Source of the DNA: Aureimonas sp. ME7
GTDB lineage: Bacteria; Pseudomonadota; Alphaproteobacteria; Rhizobiales; Rhizobiaceae
Assembly: GCF_903970965.1 (NCBI RefSeq)
Contig: NZ_CAJCKW010000008.1
Span: forward strand, 1-64,000
Direction of reading: 5' to 3'
Length of the DNA stretch: 64,000 nucleotides
The notes under the pieces were generated by a model that saw nothing but the letters and a program-made list of their open reading frames with translations, had not been told where the DNA came from and did not search any database. The translations under genes were made by a program, and so were the position numbers. Shown here in pieces: positions 49,942 through 60,800 of this stretch. Numbering within the stretch: position 1 is the first letter of the stretch; the number at the start of each line of letters is the position of its first letter.

Positions 49942-50032
49942 CGCGCTCGTCACCGGAATCTCGTTGAACGCGCGTTCGGCCGTTCCCATCTGTGATTCGG
50001 GATCCTCGCCCGCTTCCCATGGGCTCTGGTTG

Positions 50033-50476
50033 ATGGACACCGACATGACGTCTCAAGCTTTGATCCGCCCGGCCTGGACGCCGGCGACGATTGCCCTGAT
50101 GGTTCTGGGCTTCATGGCCTATTGGCCGCTGGGCCTCGCCGTTCTGGCCTATATCCTGTGGGGCGACCGGCTCGAGGTCTTCCGCCGCGACGTCGGCCGG
50201 GCGACGGACCGCGTCGCCGCCGGCTTCCGCCGCTCGGGCGCGCGCATGCCGTTTGCGGCCGAGCGCACCGGCAACGTCGCGTTCGACGATTGGCGCGAGG
50301 CCGAGCTGAAGCGCCTCGACGAGGAGCGCGCCCGCCTGCAGGAGATGAGCGCCGAGTTCGAGACCTATGCGCGCGAGCTTCGCCGCGCCAAGGACCAGGA
50401 AGACTTCGACCGCTTCATGTCGCACCGCAAGCGTCGGGGCGACGTGGTGGACGCCGAGTTCGTCGACGCCAACTGA
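50033..50476 (+). CDS. DUF2852 protein
   Basis: 147 residues. One or two N-terminal membrane segments (ATIALMVLGFMAYWPLGLAVLAYILWG) are followed by a charged helical region (DDWREAELKRLDEERARLQEMSAEFE) and FDRFMSHRKR. This is the DUF2852 family of alphaproteobacteria, of unknown function. Starts at 50033 and 50045 are both possible, and neither has a strong ribosome site. A strong terminator follows at 50498. Confidence 0.83.
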   Translation: MDTDMTSQALIRPAWTPATIALMVLGFMAYWPLGLAVLAYILWGDRLEVFRRDVGRATDRVAAGFRRSGARMPFAAERTGNVAFDDWREAELKRLDEERARLQEMSAEFETYARELRRAKDQEDFDRFMSHRKRRGDVVDAEFVDAN

Positions 50477-50497
50477 TCGGGCGGACGGGTATCTTCG

Positions 50498-50528
50498 AGG
50501 CCGCCGGCATCCGTGCCGGCGGCCTTTT
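50498..50528 (+). terminator. Terminator after the DUF2852 gene
   Basis: GGCCGCCGGCA and TGCCGGCGGCC pair perfectly around TCCG and run into TTTTT. It lies 22 bp after the DUF2852 stop. Confidence 0.93.
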
Positions 50529-50567
50529 TCGTGAAGGCCGCGTTGCCTGCGCGCCCGGGCGGGGCGT

Positions 50568-51374
50568 ATGGGAAACGGCAAGGGGCGAAGCTTTGCGGCG
50601 GGGCGCATGATCGAATCCATCCTGGAGCGCTGGTCGGGGCGCAAACGGGCCGCGCCGACGCCCGCCTGGCCGGCGAGCGTTTCCATCGCCGATCGCGCGG
50701 TGCCGCTCGAAGTGCGCGAGCATCCGACGGCCCGGCGCATCGTGATGCGCCTTGCCCCCGGCGGCACGGCGCTCCGCCTCACCGTTCCCCGCAAGACCCC
50801 GCCGCGCATCGTTCTGGCCTTTCTGGAGCGCCATCGCAGCTGGGCGGAGGAGCGTTTGGCCGGCGCGACGGGGCGCATCGTGGTGGGGGCGGGAACCTGC
50901 CTTCCTCTGAGGGGCGAACCCTGGCGCATCCTCCACGACCCGTCCGCCCGCAGCGCCCGCCTGGAGCGGGACGAAAGCGGGAATGCCCTTCGGCTCGGCG
51001 GGGACGGGGCGCATCTCGCCCGCCGCGCGGCGGACTTCCTGAAGCGCGAGGCGCGGCGCGACCTTCAGGCGGCGGTGGACCGCCATGCCGGCGCGGTTGG
51101 GCTCGGGCCCCGCTCGCTCGCGCTCAAGGACACGGTGAGCCGCTGGGGCTCGTGCACGGTCGATCGCCGCCTCGCCTTTTCCTGGCGGGTCGTCATGGCG
51201 CCGCCCTTCGTGCTCGACTATCTCGCTGCCCACGAGGTCGCCCACTTCCGGGAGATGAACCACGGGCCGGCCTTCTGGGCGCTGTGCCGGGAGCTTTGCC
51301 CCGACATGGATCGCGGACGCCAGTGGCTGAAGCGCGAGGGCGCATCGCTCCACGCCTACGACTTCGGCGCCTGA
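50568..51374 (+). CDS. YgjP-type metallopeptidase (M48 / DUF45)
   Basis: 268 residues. The C-terminal half carries SRWGSCTVDRRLAFSWRVVMAP followed by LAAHEVAHFREMNHGPAFWALC, the H-E-x-x-H zinc site with the third His in N-H-x-x-x-F-W, typical of YgjP-like (DUF45, PF01863) proteins. An N-terminal beta-rich region precedes it. The family's biological role is unclear. It is predicted to be a cytoplasmic zinc protease. ATG at 50607 (MIESILERW) is an alternative start. Confidence 0.87.
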   Translation: MGNGKGRSFAAGRMIESILERWSGRKRAAPTPAWPASVSIADRAVPLEVREHPTARRIVMRLAPGGTALRLTVPRKTPPRIVLAFLERHRSWAEERLAGATGRIVVGAGTCLPLRGEPWRILHDPSARSARLERDESGNALRLGGDGAHLARRAADFLKREARRDLQAAVDRHAGAVGLGPRSLALKDTVSRWGSCTVDRRLAFSWRVVMAPPFVLDYLAAHEVAHFREMNHGPAFWALCRELCPDMDRGRQWLKREGASLHAYDFGA

Positions 51375-51463
51375 CCGTTTGCCTTGAGGGGCTTCGCCTT
51401 TACAGCGGCCCCGCTTCGGCGCGATAAGACCGCTTCCATTCTTTCAAGGCTTTGCGAACCATC

Positions 51464-52153
51464 GTGAACCGCCCGCATATCAAGATCTGCGGCCTCAAGA
51501 CCGAAGGCCATATCGACACGGTGCTGGACCGCGGCGGCGCCGAGATCGGGTTCGTGCATTTCGAGAAGAGCCCCCGGCACCTTTCGATCGAGGACATGAT
51601 CCGCTTGCGCGCCCATGTCGGCGGCCGTGCGCTGGTGACGCTCGTCCTGGTGGATGCGGACGACGACCTTCTGAAGCGTTTGAGCGCAAGGGTGCGGCCC
51701 GACGTCCTGCAATTGCATGGAAGCGAGAGTGTCGCGCGGGTCGCCGAGATTTCGGCGCTGACGGGCGTGACGGTGATGAAGGCGATTCCCGTCGCGACAG
51801 GCGCGGATCTCACCGAGATCGATCGCTTTCGCCCGGTGGCCGATCGCATTCTTCTGGACGCGCGTGCTCCAAAGAACGCGAAACTTCCCGGCGGCAACGG
51901 CGTTTCCTTCGACTGGGGCATCCTCGATGCCCTGCCGGAGCGGGACTTCATCCTGTCCGGCGGCATCAACCCGTCCACGGTGGAGATGGCGGTGCGCCGC
52001 GTGCAGCCCTACGGCCTCGATATTTCCTCCGGCGTCGAGGTGTCGCCCGGCGTCAAGGACGACGGGCTGATCCACCACCTGTTCGACGCCTTCGAAGCGG
52101 CCGTGGACGCCGGCCCCCTCCCGCAAACCATTGAAGCCCGCAGGTTCGCATGA
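51464..52153 (+). CDS. trpF: Phosphoribosylanthranilate isomerase
   Basis: 229 residues, a TIM barrel for the third step of tryptophan synthesis. The catalytic Cys is in [22 protein letters not shown] forms the substrate region, the general acid Asp is in [17 protein letters not shown], and the phosphate site is [12 protein letters not shown] with [15 protein letters not shown]. The GTG at 51464 places the CGLK motif at the normal distance from the start. TTG at 51452 is possible. The stop overlaps the trpB start (ATGA). Confidence 0.95.
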   Translation: MNRPHIKICGLKTEGHIDTVLDRGGAEIGFVHFEKSPRHLSIEDMIRLRAHVGGRALVTLVLVDADDDLLKRLSARVRPDVLQLHGSESVARVAEISALTGVTVMKAIPVATGADLTEIDRFRPVADRILLDARAPKNAKLPGGNGVSFDWGILDALPERDFILSGGINPSTVEMAVRRVQPYGLDISSGVEVSPGVKDDGLIHHLFDAFEAAVDAGPLPQTIEARRFA

Positions 52154-53373
52154 CCGAGATCCCGACCCCCAACTCCTTCCGCCTGGGGCCCGACGAAAGC
52201 GGTCTGTTCGGCCAGTTCGGCGGGCGCTTCGTCGCCGAAACGCTGATGCCGATCATCCTCGATCTGGAGGAAGCCTACACGACCGCCAAGGGCGATCCGG
52301 CGTTCCGCGCCGAACTGGACGGCCTCCAGACGCACTACACCGGCCGCCCGAGCCCGCTCTACTTCGCCGAGCGCCTGACCGAGCACTTCGGCGGCGCGCG
52401 GGTGTATCTGAAGCGTGAGGAGCTGAACCACACTGGCTCGCACAAGATCAACAATTGTCTCGGGCAGATCCTCCTCGCCCGGCGCATGGGCAAGACGCGC
52501 ATCATCGCCGAAACCGGCGCCGGCCAACACGGCGTCGCCACCGCCACCGTTTGCGCGCGCTTCGGCATGCCCTGCGTCGTCTTCATGGGCGCGACGGACG
52601 TGGAGCGCCAGAAGCCCAACGTCTTCCGCATGAAGCTGCTCGGCGCCGAGGTGCGCGCCGTGACGGCAGGCGCAGGTACGCTGAAGGACGCGATGAACGA
52701 GGCGCTGCGCGACTGGGTCACCAACGTTTCCGACACCTACTACCTGATCGGCACCGCCGCCGGGCCGCACCCCTATCCCGCCATGGTGCGCGACTTCCAG
52801 CAGGTAATCGGCGACGAGACGCGGGCGCAGATGCTGGAGGAAACGGGCGCACTGCCCGATGCCGTCGTCGCGTGCGTCGGCGGCGGGTCCAACGCCATCG
52901 GCATGTTCCGCGCCTTCCTGGACGATCCCACCGTCGCGATCTACGGCGCGGAAGCGGGCGGCCACGGATTGTCGATCGAGAACGGCCATGCCGCTTCCAT
53001 GAGCGGTGGGCGGCCGGGCGTTCTTCACGGCAACCGCACCTATCTCCTGCAGGACGCGAACGGGCAGATCCTGGAAGGCCACTCGATCTCGGCCGGCCTC
53101 GACTATCCCGGCGTCGGCCCCGAGCATTCCTGGCTGCGCGACACCGGCCGCGTCTCCTACGTGCCCGTCACCGACGACGAGGCGGTGGACGCGTTCCACC
53201 TCTGCACTCGCCTCGAAGGCATCATCCCGGCGCTGGAGTCGGCCCACGGCCTCGCTCACGTCGCCAAGATCGCGCCGACCATGGGACGCGAACAGTCCAT
53301 CGTCCTCTGCCTGTCCGGCCGAGGCGACAAGGACGTCCACACGATCGCCGGGCGCATGGGAATGGAGCTTTGA
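52150..53373 (+). CDS. trpB: Tryptophan synthase beta subunit
   Basis: 407 residues, the PLP enzyme joining indole and serine. The Schiff-base lysine is in [25 protein letters not shown] is the substrate carboxylate loop, the phosphate cup is [12 protein letters not shown], and YGAEAGGHG and [13 protein letters not shown] are standard. It begins [23 protein letters not shown], typical of alphaproteobacteria. It is translationally coupled to trpF and, through TTGA at 53370, to the next small gene. Confidence 0.98.
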   Translation: MTEIPTPNSFRLGPDESGLFGQFGGRFVAETLMPIILDLEEAYTTAKGDPAFRAELDGLQTHYTGRPSPLYFAERLTEHFGGARVYLKREELNHTGSHKINNCLGQILLARRMGKTRIIAETGAGQHGVATATVCARFGMPCVVFMGATDVERQKPNVFRMKLLGAEVRAVTAGAGTLKDAMNEALRDWVTNVSDTYYLIGTAAGPHPYPAMVRDFQQVIGDETRAQMLEETGALPDAVVACVGGGSNAIGMFRAFLDDPTVAIYGAEAGGHGLSIENGHAASMSGGRPGVLHGNRTYLLQDANGQILEGHSISAGLDYPGVGPEHSWLRDTGRVSYVPVTDDEAVDAFHLCTRLEGIIPALESAHGLAHVAKIAPTMGREQSIVLCLSGRGDKDVHTIAGRMGMEL

Positions 53374-53834
53374 GCGCCTGCGCGCGAGCGGCGGATCCGG
53401 CACCGGAGACGTTTCGCCCGCGCGCCTTCGCCTTCCACGGCCTTTGGCGCCCGCGCGGTGCGGCGCTGAAGCTCTATTCGATCCGGGCCGGCGAGGGCCC
53501 GATCGATCCCGTGCTCTTCGATGACGCCGAACGGGTCGTCTCGGGTAGCGCACCCACCGATGCTCCCGTCGGCTCCGTCGTCCTCCATCGCGGCGAGGAA
53601 GCCGTCTGGCTGCTCCTCCTCTGGTGGATGCCGGGCGGCATCCTGGCCGAGCGCCTGTGGCGCCGCCCGCTGGACGGGGCGACCGGTTTCGAGCCGGTTG
53701 AGCGTCCGCTGATGGCCTGCGTCTGGGAACTGTCGGTGATCGGTTTCGAGCGCGACGCCTATGTCGCGACGGTCATGGCGGGCGGAACGCAAAATGCCTA
53801 TCTCGACCGAACCCTGCCGGAGGGTGAGTATTGA
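53370..53834 (+). CDS. Conserved-looking protein of unknown function between trpB and cutA
   Basis: 154 residues that I do not recognise. The start is TTG at 53370, overlapping the trpB stop (TTGA). The protein contains [19 protein letters not shown], then a hydrophobic [42 protein letters not shown] and a short acidic end. No clear membrane segment or catalytic motif is seen. Its coupling on both sides (TTGA again at the cutA start) and codon use like its neighbours argue that it is a real gene of the trp operon. Confidence 0.7.
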   Translation: MSACARAADPAPETFRPRAFAFHGLWRPRGAALKLYSIRAGEGPIDPVLFDDAERVVSGSAPTDAPVGSVVLHRGEEAVWLLLLWWMPGGILAERLWRRPLDGATGFEPVERPLMACVWELSVIGFERDAYVATVMAGGTQNAYLDRTLPEGEY

Positions 53835-54184
53835 CGGCGGCGAGCGTGCTCGATGTTTGGGTCTCCTGCCCCGACGGGGCGACGGCGCGAGAGATCGCCG
53901 ACGCCCTTCTGGGTAAGCGCCTTGCAGCCTGCTGCCAGATCGGCGCGCCGATCGAAAGCCGGTACCGCTGGAACGGGGCGATCGAGCGGGCCGGCGAAGT
54001 GCCGCTCCTAGTGAAGACGTGGCCCGAACTCTTCGGCGCGGTGGCGGAGACCATCCGCCTCCTGCACCCCTACGAGACCCCCGCGATTACGGGAACGCAA
54101 GTCCTGTGCGACGCTGCCACCTTGAGATGGATCGAGGAGGCCTGTATCGCATCGGCTGAACCAGAGGCCGGGGCGGAACCATGA
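53831..54184 (+). CDS. cutA: CutA1 divalent-ion tolerance protein
   Basis: 117 residues of the trimeric CutA1 family: [54 protein letters not shown] and [11 protein letters not shown] are diagnostic. CutA1 was named for copper tolerance, but its general role is unsettled. The start is TTG at 53831, with GGAGG 8 nt upstream, overlapping the previous stop. The stop overlaps the trpA ATG. It is thus embedded in the trp operon, between trpB and trpA. Confidence 0.93.
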   Translation: MTAASVLDVWVSCPDGATAREIADALLGKRLAACCQIGAPIESRYRWNGAIERAGEVPLLVKTWPELFGAVAETIRLLHPYETPAITGTQVLCDAATLRWIEEACIASAEPEAGAEP

Positions 54185-55008
54185 CCACACGCATCGAAAC
54201 GCGCTTTGCCGAATTGAGAAGCCAAGAGCGCCCCGCGCTCGTCACCTTCGTCATGGCGGGCGACCCGGACGCCGAGACGACGCTCGCCGTCCTCAAAGCC
54301 CTGCCGGAAGCCGGCGCCGACCTCATCGAGCTCGGCATGCCGTTTTCCGACCCGATGGCGGACGGCCCCGCGATCCAGCGTGCCGGCCTGCGCGCGCTGG
54401 AAGCGGGCGAAACGCTGGCGCGAACGCTGGACACGGTGCGCGCCTTCCGCTCGGGCGACGGGGCGACGCCCATCATTCTGATGGGCTACTACAACCCAGT
54501 CTTCATCTACGGTGTCGAGCGTTTCGTGGCCGATGCGAAGGCGGCCGGCGTCGATGGGCTCATCGTCGTCGACCTGCCGCCCGAGATGGACGGCGAACTT
54601 TGTCTGCCGGCGCTCGCCGGGGGCTTGAACTTCGTGCGTCTGGCGACGCCCACCACCGACGAGAAGCGCCTGCCGGCCGTTCTCTCCAACACGTCGGGCT
54701 TCGTCTACTACGTTTCGGTCAACGGCATCACCGGCTCGGCCGCGCCCGACACCACGGCCGTCGCTGCCGCCGTCACCCGCATCAAGGCCAAGACCGACCT
54801 GCCGGTCTGCGTCGGCTTCGGCGTGCGCACGGCCGAACAGGCGGCCGCGATCGGGCGCCACGCCGACGGCGTCGTGGTCGGCTCGGCGCTGGTGTCCGCC
54901 ATCGAAGGCGCACAGGGCCAGGGAACGGCGGCGGCCGTCGAGGCGGTGTCCTCTCTGGTGCGCGAACTCGCCCAAGGGCTGCGCGAGGCCAGGCTTGCGG
55001 CGGCCTGA
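54181..55008 (+). CDS. trpA: Tryptophan synthase alpha subunit
   Basis: 275 residues, the TIM-barrel subunit that releases indole from indole-3-glycerol phosphate. The catalytic Glu is in [19 protein letters not shown], the catalytic Asp in [11 protein letters not shown], and the phosphate site in [12 protein letters not shown] and [12 protein letters not shown]. The start overlaps the cutA stop (ATGA). accD follows after 93 bp. The enzyme works as an alpha2beta2 complex with TrpB. Confidence 0.98.
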   Translation: MTTRIETRFAELRSQERPALVTFVMAGDPDAETTLAVLKALPEAGADLIELGMPFSDPMADGPAIQRAGLRALEAGETLARTLDTVRAFRSGDGATPIILMGYYNPVFIYGVERFVADAKAAGVDGLIVVDLPPEMDGELCLPALAGGLNFVRLATPTTDEKRLPAVLSNTSGFVYYVSVNGITGSAAPDTTAVAAAVTRIKAKTDLPVCVGFGVRTAEQAAAIGRHADGVVVGSALVSAIEGAQGQGTAAAVEAVSSLVRELAQGLREARLAAA

Positions 55009-55101
55009 GGGCGCCGCCATCTCTTCCATCACGTCCGTCGGCTTCGGTCGCTCTCCCAGCGCCGCCGTCGGTCCATCACTCCTCGAGAACGAGACCCGCC
55101 C

Positions 55102-56007
55102 GTGAACTGGATCACCAACTACGTTCGCCCGAAGATCACGAGCCTTCTCGGCCAGCAGCCGCGCGAGGTGCCCGAGAATCTCTGGATCAAGTGCCCGGAA
55201 ACGGGCGAGATGGTGTTCCACAAGGATCTCGAAGCCAATCAGTTCGTCATCCCGTCCTCGAACTTCCACATGCGCATCGGCGCGCGCGACCGGCTGACCA
55301 GCTTCTTCGACGGCGGCCTGTTCGAGGAAGTGGCGCTGGAAAAGGTGCCGGTGGACCCGTTGAAGTTCCGCGACGAGCGGCGCTATGTCGACCGCCTCAA
55401 GGATTCGCGCGCCAAGACCGGCATGGAGGATTCGGTTCTCGTCGCCTGCGGCGAGATCGAGACGCTGCCGATCGTCGCCGCCGTGCAGGACTTCGCCTTC
55501 ATGGGCGGCTCGCTCGGCATGGCGGCGGGTGAGGCGATCGTGACGGCCGCCGAAACCGCGGTGGAGCGGCATCGCCCGCTCGTTCTCTTCGCCTCGTCGG
55601 GCGGCGCTCGCATGCAGGAGGGCATCTTGTCGCTGATGCAGCTGCCGCGCACCACGGTCGCGGTGGACATGGTGAAGGAAGCGGGGCTTCCCTACGTCGT
55701 CGTCCTCACCAACCCGACGACGGGCGGTGTCACCGCGTCCTACGCGATGCTGGGCGATGTCCACATCGCCGAACCTGGCGCTTTGATCGGCTTTGCCGGC
55801 CCGCGCGTCATCGAGCAGACGATCCGCGAAAAGCTGCCCGAGGGCTTCCAGCGCTCCGAATACCTGATGGAGCATGGTATGGTGGACATGGTGGTCCACC
55901 GGCACGAGCTGAAGGCCACCATCGCCAAGCTCCTCAAGGTTCTGACCAAGGCGCCGCTGCCGGCCTTGCCCGCGCCCGAAAGCGCGCCGGCCGAAGCCGC
56001 CGCTTAG
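55102..56007 (+). CDS. accD: Acetyl-CoA carboxylase carboxyltransferase beta subunit
   Basis: 301 residues. It transfers the carboxyl group from biotin-BCCP to acetyl-CoA, together with AccA, at the start of fatty acid synthesis. [39 protein letters not shown] and [16 protein letters not shown] are crotonase-fold motifs. The N-terminal zinc ribbon, four Cys in E. coli, is reduced here to one Cys ([15 protein letters not shown], then [12 protein letters not shown]), so no zinc is expected. The last 15 residues are Ala/Pro-rich. folC follows after 8 bp. Confidence 0.97.
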   Translation: MNWITNYVRPKITSLLGQQPREVPENLWIKCPETGEMVFHKDLEANQFVIPSSNFHMRIGARDRLTSFFDGGLFEEVALEKVPVDPLKFRDERRYVDRLKDSRAKTGMEDSVLVACGEIETLPIVAAVQDFAFMGGSLGMAAGEAIVTAAETAVERHRPLVLFASSGGARMQEGILSLMQLPRTTVAVDMVKEAGLPYVVVLTNPTTGGVTASYAMLGDVHIAEPGALIGFAGPRVIEQTIREKLPEGFQRSEYLMEHGMVDMVVHRHELKATIAKLLKVLTKAPLPALPAPESAPAEAAA

Positions 56008-56015
56008 ATCCCGCC

Positions 56016-57353
56016 GTGAACGCGCCCAGCCTTGCGAGCGTCGAGATCGACCGGCTGCTCGACCGCTTTCCCAAGGGTTTCGATCTGAAGCTCGACCGGA
56101 TCACCCGGCTCCTCGGCGCCTTGAGCGATCCGCACCGGCGCCTCGCGCCGGTGATCCATGTCGCGGGCACCAACGGCAAGGGCTCCACCGTCGCCTTCTC
56201 GCGCGCCATCCTGGAAGCGATGGGCCGGGGCGTTCATGTCCACACCTCGCCCCATCTCGTGGACTGGCACGAACGCTATCGGCTTGCCGGCACGGGGGGC
56301 GCGGCCGGGGCGCTCGTCGGCGACGAGGCACTGGCGGAGGCCGTCGCGCGAGCGCTCGCGGCGAACGGCGAGAACGCGATCACCGTGTTCGAGCTCCTGA
56401 CCGCCGTCGCCTTTCTCCTGTTCGCCGAGCATCCGGCCGACGCGGTGCTGCTCGAGGTGGGCCTCGGTGGGCGCTTCGACGCCACCAATGTCGTGGAAAA
56501 GCCGGCGGTGACCGCCGTCACCTCGATCTCGCTCGACCATCAGGCCTATCTCGGCGACCGGGTGGAACTGATCGCGGCCGAGAAAGCCGGCATCTTCAAG
56601 CGCGGCACGCCGGTCGTGATCGGGCCGCAGACGGAGAGCGGCGCGCTGGAGGTCCTGAAGACGCAAGGCGCACGCACGGGCGCCAGGGTCTCGACCTATG
56701 GCGAGGACTTCTTCGCCTTTTCCGAACACGGCCGCTTCGTCTACCAGGACGAGAGCGGGCTTCTCGACCTGACCCTGCCGCGCCTGCCGGGACGCCACCA
56801 GATCGGCAATGCGGCGACCGCGATCGCGGCGCTTCGCGCCGGCGGCTTCGCGCCGACGAACGCGGAGATCGAGCGCGGCATCCAGGCCGCCGAATGGCCG
56901 GGCCGCCTCCAGCGCATCACCTCCGGCCCGCTGGTGGAACTGGCTGCGCCGGGATCCGAAATCTGGCTCGACGGCGGGCATAATCCGGGCGCCGGCCTCG
57001 TCGTCGCGGAAAGCCTCGCCGACATGGAGGACCGGGTGTCCCGGCCCTTGTTCCTGATCTCGGGCATGTTGAACACCAAGGAGCCGGTCGGCTTCTTCGA
57101 AGCCTTCGCCGGCATGGCGCGCCATGTCTTCACCGTGCCGATCCGCTCGTCGGACGCCGGCGTCAGCCCAGTCGATCTGGCTGACGCCGCGATGGAGGCC
57201 GGGCTCGACGCCGAACCGGCGGAGAGCGTGGAAGCCGCCATCCGCCGGGTTTCGGCGGGCTGGGCCGGCGGCCCCGCGCCGCGCTTCCTGATCTGCGGCT
57301 CGCTCTATCTCGTCGGCGACGTTCTCAAGGCGAGCGGTCTGGCGCCGCGCTGA
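56016..57353 (+). CDS. folC: Folylpolyglutamate synthase / dihydrofolate synthase
   Basis: 445 residues of the Mur ligase superfamily. The P-loop is VIHVAGTNGKGSTVAFSRAIL, then HTSPHLVDWHERY, the magnesium/ADP region is VLLEVGLGGRFDATNVV, the carbamoylated lysine is expected in LIAAEKAGIFKRGTPVVIG, and WLDGGHNPGAGLVVAE closes the C-terminal domain. It adds glutamate to dihydropteroate and to folates. It starts with GTG at 56016, 8 bp after accD, and is probably the last gene of the trp-accD-folC unit. Confidence 0.97.
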   Translation: MNAPSLASVEIDRLLDRFPKGFDLKLDRITRLLGALSDPHRRLAPVIHVAGTNGKGSTVAFSRAILEAMGRGVHVHTSPHLVDWHERYRLAGTGGAAGALVGDEALAEAVARALAANGENAITVFELLTAVAFLLFAEHPADAVLLEVGLGGRFDATNVVEKPAVTAVTSISLDHQAYLGDRVELIAAEKAGIFKRGTPVVIGPQTESGALEVLKTQGARTGARVSTYGEDFFAFSEHGRFVYQDESGLLDLTLPRLPGRHQIGNAATAIAALRAGGFAPTNAEIERGIQAAEWPGRLQRITSGPLVELAAPGSEIWLDGGHNPGAGLVVAESLADMEDRVSRPLFLISGMLNTKEPVGFFEAFAGMARHVFTVPIRSSDAGVSPVDLADAAMEAGLDAEPAESVEAAIRRVSAGWAGGPAPRFLICGSLYLVGDVLKASGLAPR

Positions 57354-57358
57354 ATATG

Positions 57359-57393
57359 AAAAGGCCCGCGACCGTTCTCGGTGCGGGCCTTTC
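57359..57393. terminator. Convergent terminator between folC and trxA
   Basis: AAAGGCCCGCGACC and GGTGCGGGCCTTT pair with one bulged base, flanked by A-rich and T-rich runs. It lies just after the folC stop and about 20 bp after the end of the leftward thioredoxin gene, so it serves both. Confidence 0.88.
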
Positions 57394-57413
57394 TTGTCGA
57401 AATCCGAAAAGGA

Positions 57414-57737
57414 TCAGGCGGCGACGTTCGAGTTGATCCAGGCGAGGAGCTTGGACTTCGGTGCCGCGCCGACCTGGACGCTCGCCTGCTGACCATCCTT
57501 GAACAGCATCAGCGTCGGGATCGAGCGCACGCCGAACTGGGCGGCGAGGTCCGGGTTCTCGTCGATATTGACCTTGACGATCTCCACGGCATCCGACTCC
57601 TCGGAAATCTCCTCGAGGCTCGGCGCGATCATCTTGCACGGGCCGCACCACTCGGCCCAGAAATCGACGACCACGGGCTTGGACGCTTGGAGGACATCGG
57701 CCTGGAACGAGGCGTTGTCGGTTTTCTTGGTGGCCAT
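57414..57737 (-). CDS. trxA: Thioredoxin
   Basis: 107 residues with the active site [18 protein letters not shown], the buried [14 protein letters not shown] loop ([14 protein letters not shown]) and the cis-proline in [12 protein letters not shown]. It reduces protein disulfides, with electrons from thioredoxin reductase. The start [11 protein letters not shown] at 57737 was chosen because it gives the normal length. The reading frame is open further upstream. It follows addB-addA on the same strand after about 145 bp, the usual rhizobial order. Confidence 0.97.
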   Translation of the reverse strand: MATKKTDNASFQADVLQASKPVVVDFWAEWCGPCKMIAPSLEEISEESDAVEIVKVNIDENPDLAAQFGVRSIPTLMLFKDGQQASVQVGAAPKSKLLAWINSNVAA

Positions 57738-57882
57738 GGGGCGCTCCGCTGGCACGGCGCCGGCTGGGGTGGACCCCCGGGCGGAACGCCGCGTGTTGGT
57801 TCGACAAGGGGAACAGGTCAGCGGGGAATCGCCCGCCCGCCCTGTCCGGTTGCACCATAGGTAGATGGGAGGGGGGACGGGT

Positions 57883-60800
57883 TCAAGCCGCCCCGCCCGC
57901 CGCCAGCGCTCGCGCTTCCCGCTCGGCCAGTGCGGCACGCAGCGCATCGTCCGGAATCTCGACGAGGCGCGGACCCTCGCTATAGAGAAGCGCCGCCCGG
58001 ATGCGGCGCTCGGGAAACAGCGGGCGGATCAGCTCGGCATAAAGCGCCATCTGGAGGACGTGCCCGCCCGGTACGTCGCTCAAGTCCTGCGGGCAGGGCC
58101 GCGTCGTCTTGTAGTCGAGGATGTGGACGGTGTCGGCCGAAAGGGCGAGCCGGTCGATCGCGCCGTTCACCGCGTATCGGCGGCCGGCAAACGCGATCTC
58201 GCCGGACACCGCGACCTCGGCGCGATTGCCGGGCGCGAAATAGGCGGCAAAGGCCGGGTCCTCCAGGATGGCGAGCGCCTGCGCGGCGATAGCGTCCGCC
58301 TCGGTCTCGCCCAGCGCTTCGCCCGAGCGCGCGGCAAAGGCGTAGGCTGCGGCCTCGCGCTCGGGAGGGGGGAGATCGGGCAACGCCTGGAGCAGGCGGT
58401 GCAGGAGTACGCCGCGACGGATGCCGGTGCCGGGACGCGCACCGGCCCCCAGCACGGGCGAGACGATGCGCGCGCCCGTTTCGTCCTCCGCGATCACCTC
58501 GATCCGGTTGCCGCCAGCGGCCGTCGAGGGCTGGAGCGGGCGGGGCGGAAGCTCTTCGGGGGGGAGGGGCGACAGGTCGATCTCGCGAAAGCGGGGGGCC
58601 GCCGGCGCGTCTTCGCCCTCCATACGCTCCGCCACAGGATCGACCCCGAGGCGCCAGCTCAGCGTTTCGCCCGTTTCCGGGTCGCGGATCTCGCGCGCGG
58701 CGGGCTTCAGGGCGGCTTCCACGCGGCTCAGCCAGGAGTTCTCGTCCGGCCCGCGCAGGCCCGACAGGCCGCACACGACGAGGCGGTCGGCAGCGCGCGT
58801 CAGCCCGACATAAAGGAGCCGGCGATACTCGTCCTCGGCGCGCGCGCGCTCGGTTTCGCGCAGCGCGGCGATCGCCTCGCCCTTGGTGGCCGTGTCCGGG
58901 CACCAGAGAAAGCCCGGCGGCGTATCGGGGGGCAGGCCCGGCATGTCGGTCCATTCCATCAGCTTGGCGCCGTGGGAATGGCTGAACGGGGCGGAGCCGG
59001 GATCGACCAGAAACACGACAGGCGCTTCGAGGCCCTTGGAGGCGTGCGTCGTCATGATGCGGACCTCGCCGCGCCCGTGCTCCATCTCGCGCTTGATCTC
59101 CGGCGGCGAGGCGGCGAGATCGGCGAGGAACGCTTCCAGCCCGCCGCGCCCGGCCTCTTCCTCGGCGAGCGCCAGATCGAGGAACGCGTCCACCACGTCG
59201 CCGGCATCACGCCCGAGCCGGGCGACGAGCTTTTCGCGGCCCCCTTCCGGGCCGAGGATGCGGGCGAAGAAGGTGAACACGGTCTCGAAACCGGCGCGGC
59301 GGCGCAACTCCTCCAGCCGGTCGAACGCCTTCGCGGCCTTCTCGCGCAAAGTCTCTCGCGCCGCGCCCTCGACGAAGGGGGGGATGCGCTCCTCCCCGCC
59401 GGGGCGGGCGAGGCGGCGGAGCGCGAAGTAGAGCGCTTCCGGTCGGCGCAGGTTTTTCCGCGACAGGGCGAGGGCCAGGAGGTCGTCGTCGGAAAAGCCG
59501 AAGAGCGGGCTTTTCAGGACGGCGGCGAGCGACAGCTCGTCCTCGGCGTTGGAGACCGTGCGGCCGAGCGCCATCAGGTCCTCGGCGGCGATATGCTGGG
59601 TGATCACCAGGCGGTCGGCGCCCGCCACGCGAATGCCGGCCTCGCGCAGCGCCGAGCCCATGGCCGCGACGAAGCCGGAGCGCTTGCGCACGAGAACGAT
59701 GACGTCGCCGGCGTTCAACGGGCGCAGTACGCCCTTGACGCGGATCGGCTGGCCGAGCCAACCGCGAATGGTGGCGGCGATGCGGCGAGCCAGACGGTTG
59801 GCGGGCGAGAACTCGGGCTGGTGGTCGATCGGCTCCAGCCAGTCCTCGTTCTGCGGGACGGCGGCCGGCGTCACCACGGGCCAGACCTCGATCAGGCCGG
59901 GGTCGCGCCCGCGCGCCGAAACGTGCACCGGCGGCTCGTCGCCGGACTGGAGGCCGCGCCGGTCCGCCGGCTCGGCGAAGACACGGTCCACCGCCTCCAG
60001 GATGTCAGGCACGGAGCGGAAGGACTGGTGCAGCTCGACGCGCGAGAAGGGGCGCTCGCCGCCTTCCGCGATCCGTTGCAGATGGTCTCGCTCGCGCGCG
60101 AACATTTCGGGCGAGGCGCCTTGGAAGGAATAGATCGACTGCTTCTCGTCGCCGACCGCGAAGACGGTGCGCGGACGAACGGAGGCCGAGGCGCCGGCGA
60201 AGAACTCCTCCACCAACTGGCGCACCACCTGCCACTGACGCGGGCTCGTGTCCTGCGCCTCGTCGACGAGAACGTGGTCGATGCCCCGGTCGAGCTTGTA
60301 GTGGACCCAAGCCGACGCGTCCGAGCGCAGAAGCAGATCGGCGGTGCGCACGATCAGATCCTCGAAATCGAGCCGGCCGCGACGGCGCTTGAGCGCGGCG
60401 TAGTCGGCCTCGAGCTTTTCGGCGATGGTCAGCGCGGCGGCGCTGGCGCGCGCGAGGCGCACGGTGGCGAGGCGCTCGCGCCGCTCCTCGACGAAGGCGG
60501 CGAGGTCTTCCAGCCGCTCGGCGAAGTCGGGGAAGCCGTCGCTCACCGCCTTGGTGGCGACGCTGGAGGATTTGTAGCGACCGCCGTCCGCCTTGATGAC
60601 GATCGAGGACAGGGCCTCGAAGCGCGCCTCCGGCGTCCCGGACGCTTCCACGAGGGCGAGCTTGGCGGCGAGCTTGGCGTCGGTCGCCTTGCCCGAGCGC
60701 TCGGCGGCTTCCGCCAGCACTTCGCGGAACGAGTCCTCGAAGCCCGGCGGGTCTATGGCTTCCCTGAGAACGCTCACTTCGTCCTCGCCCGGCCGCAGGC

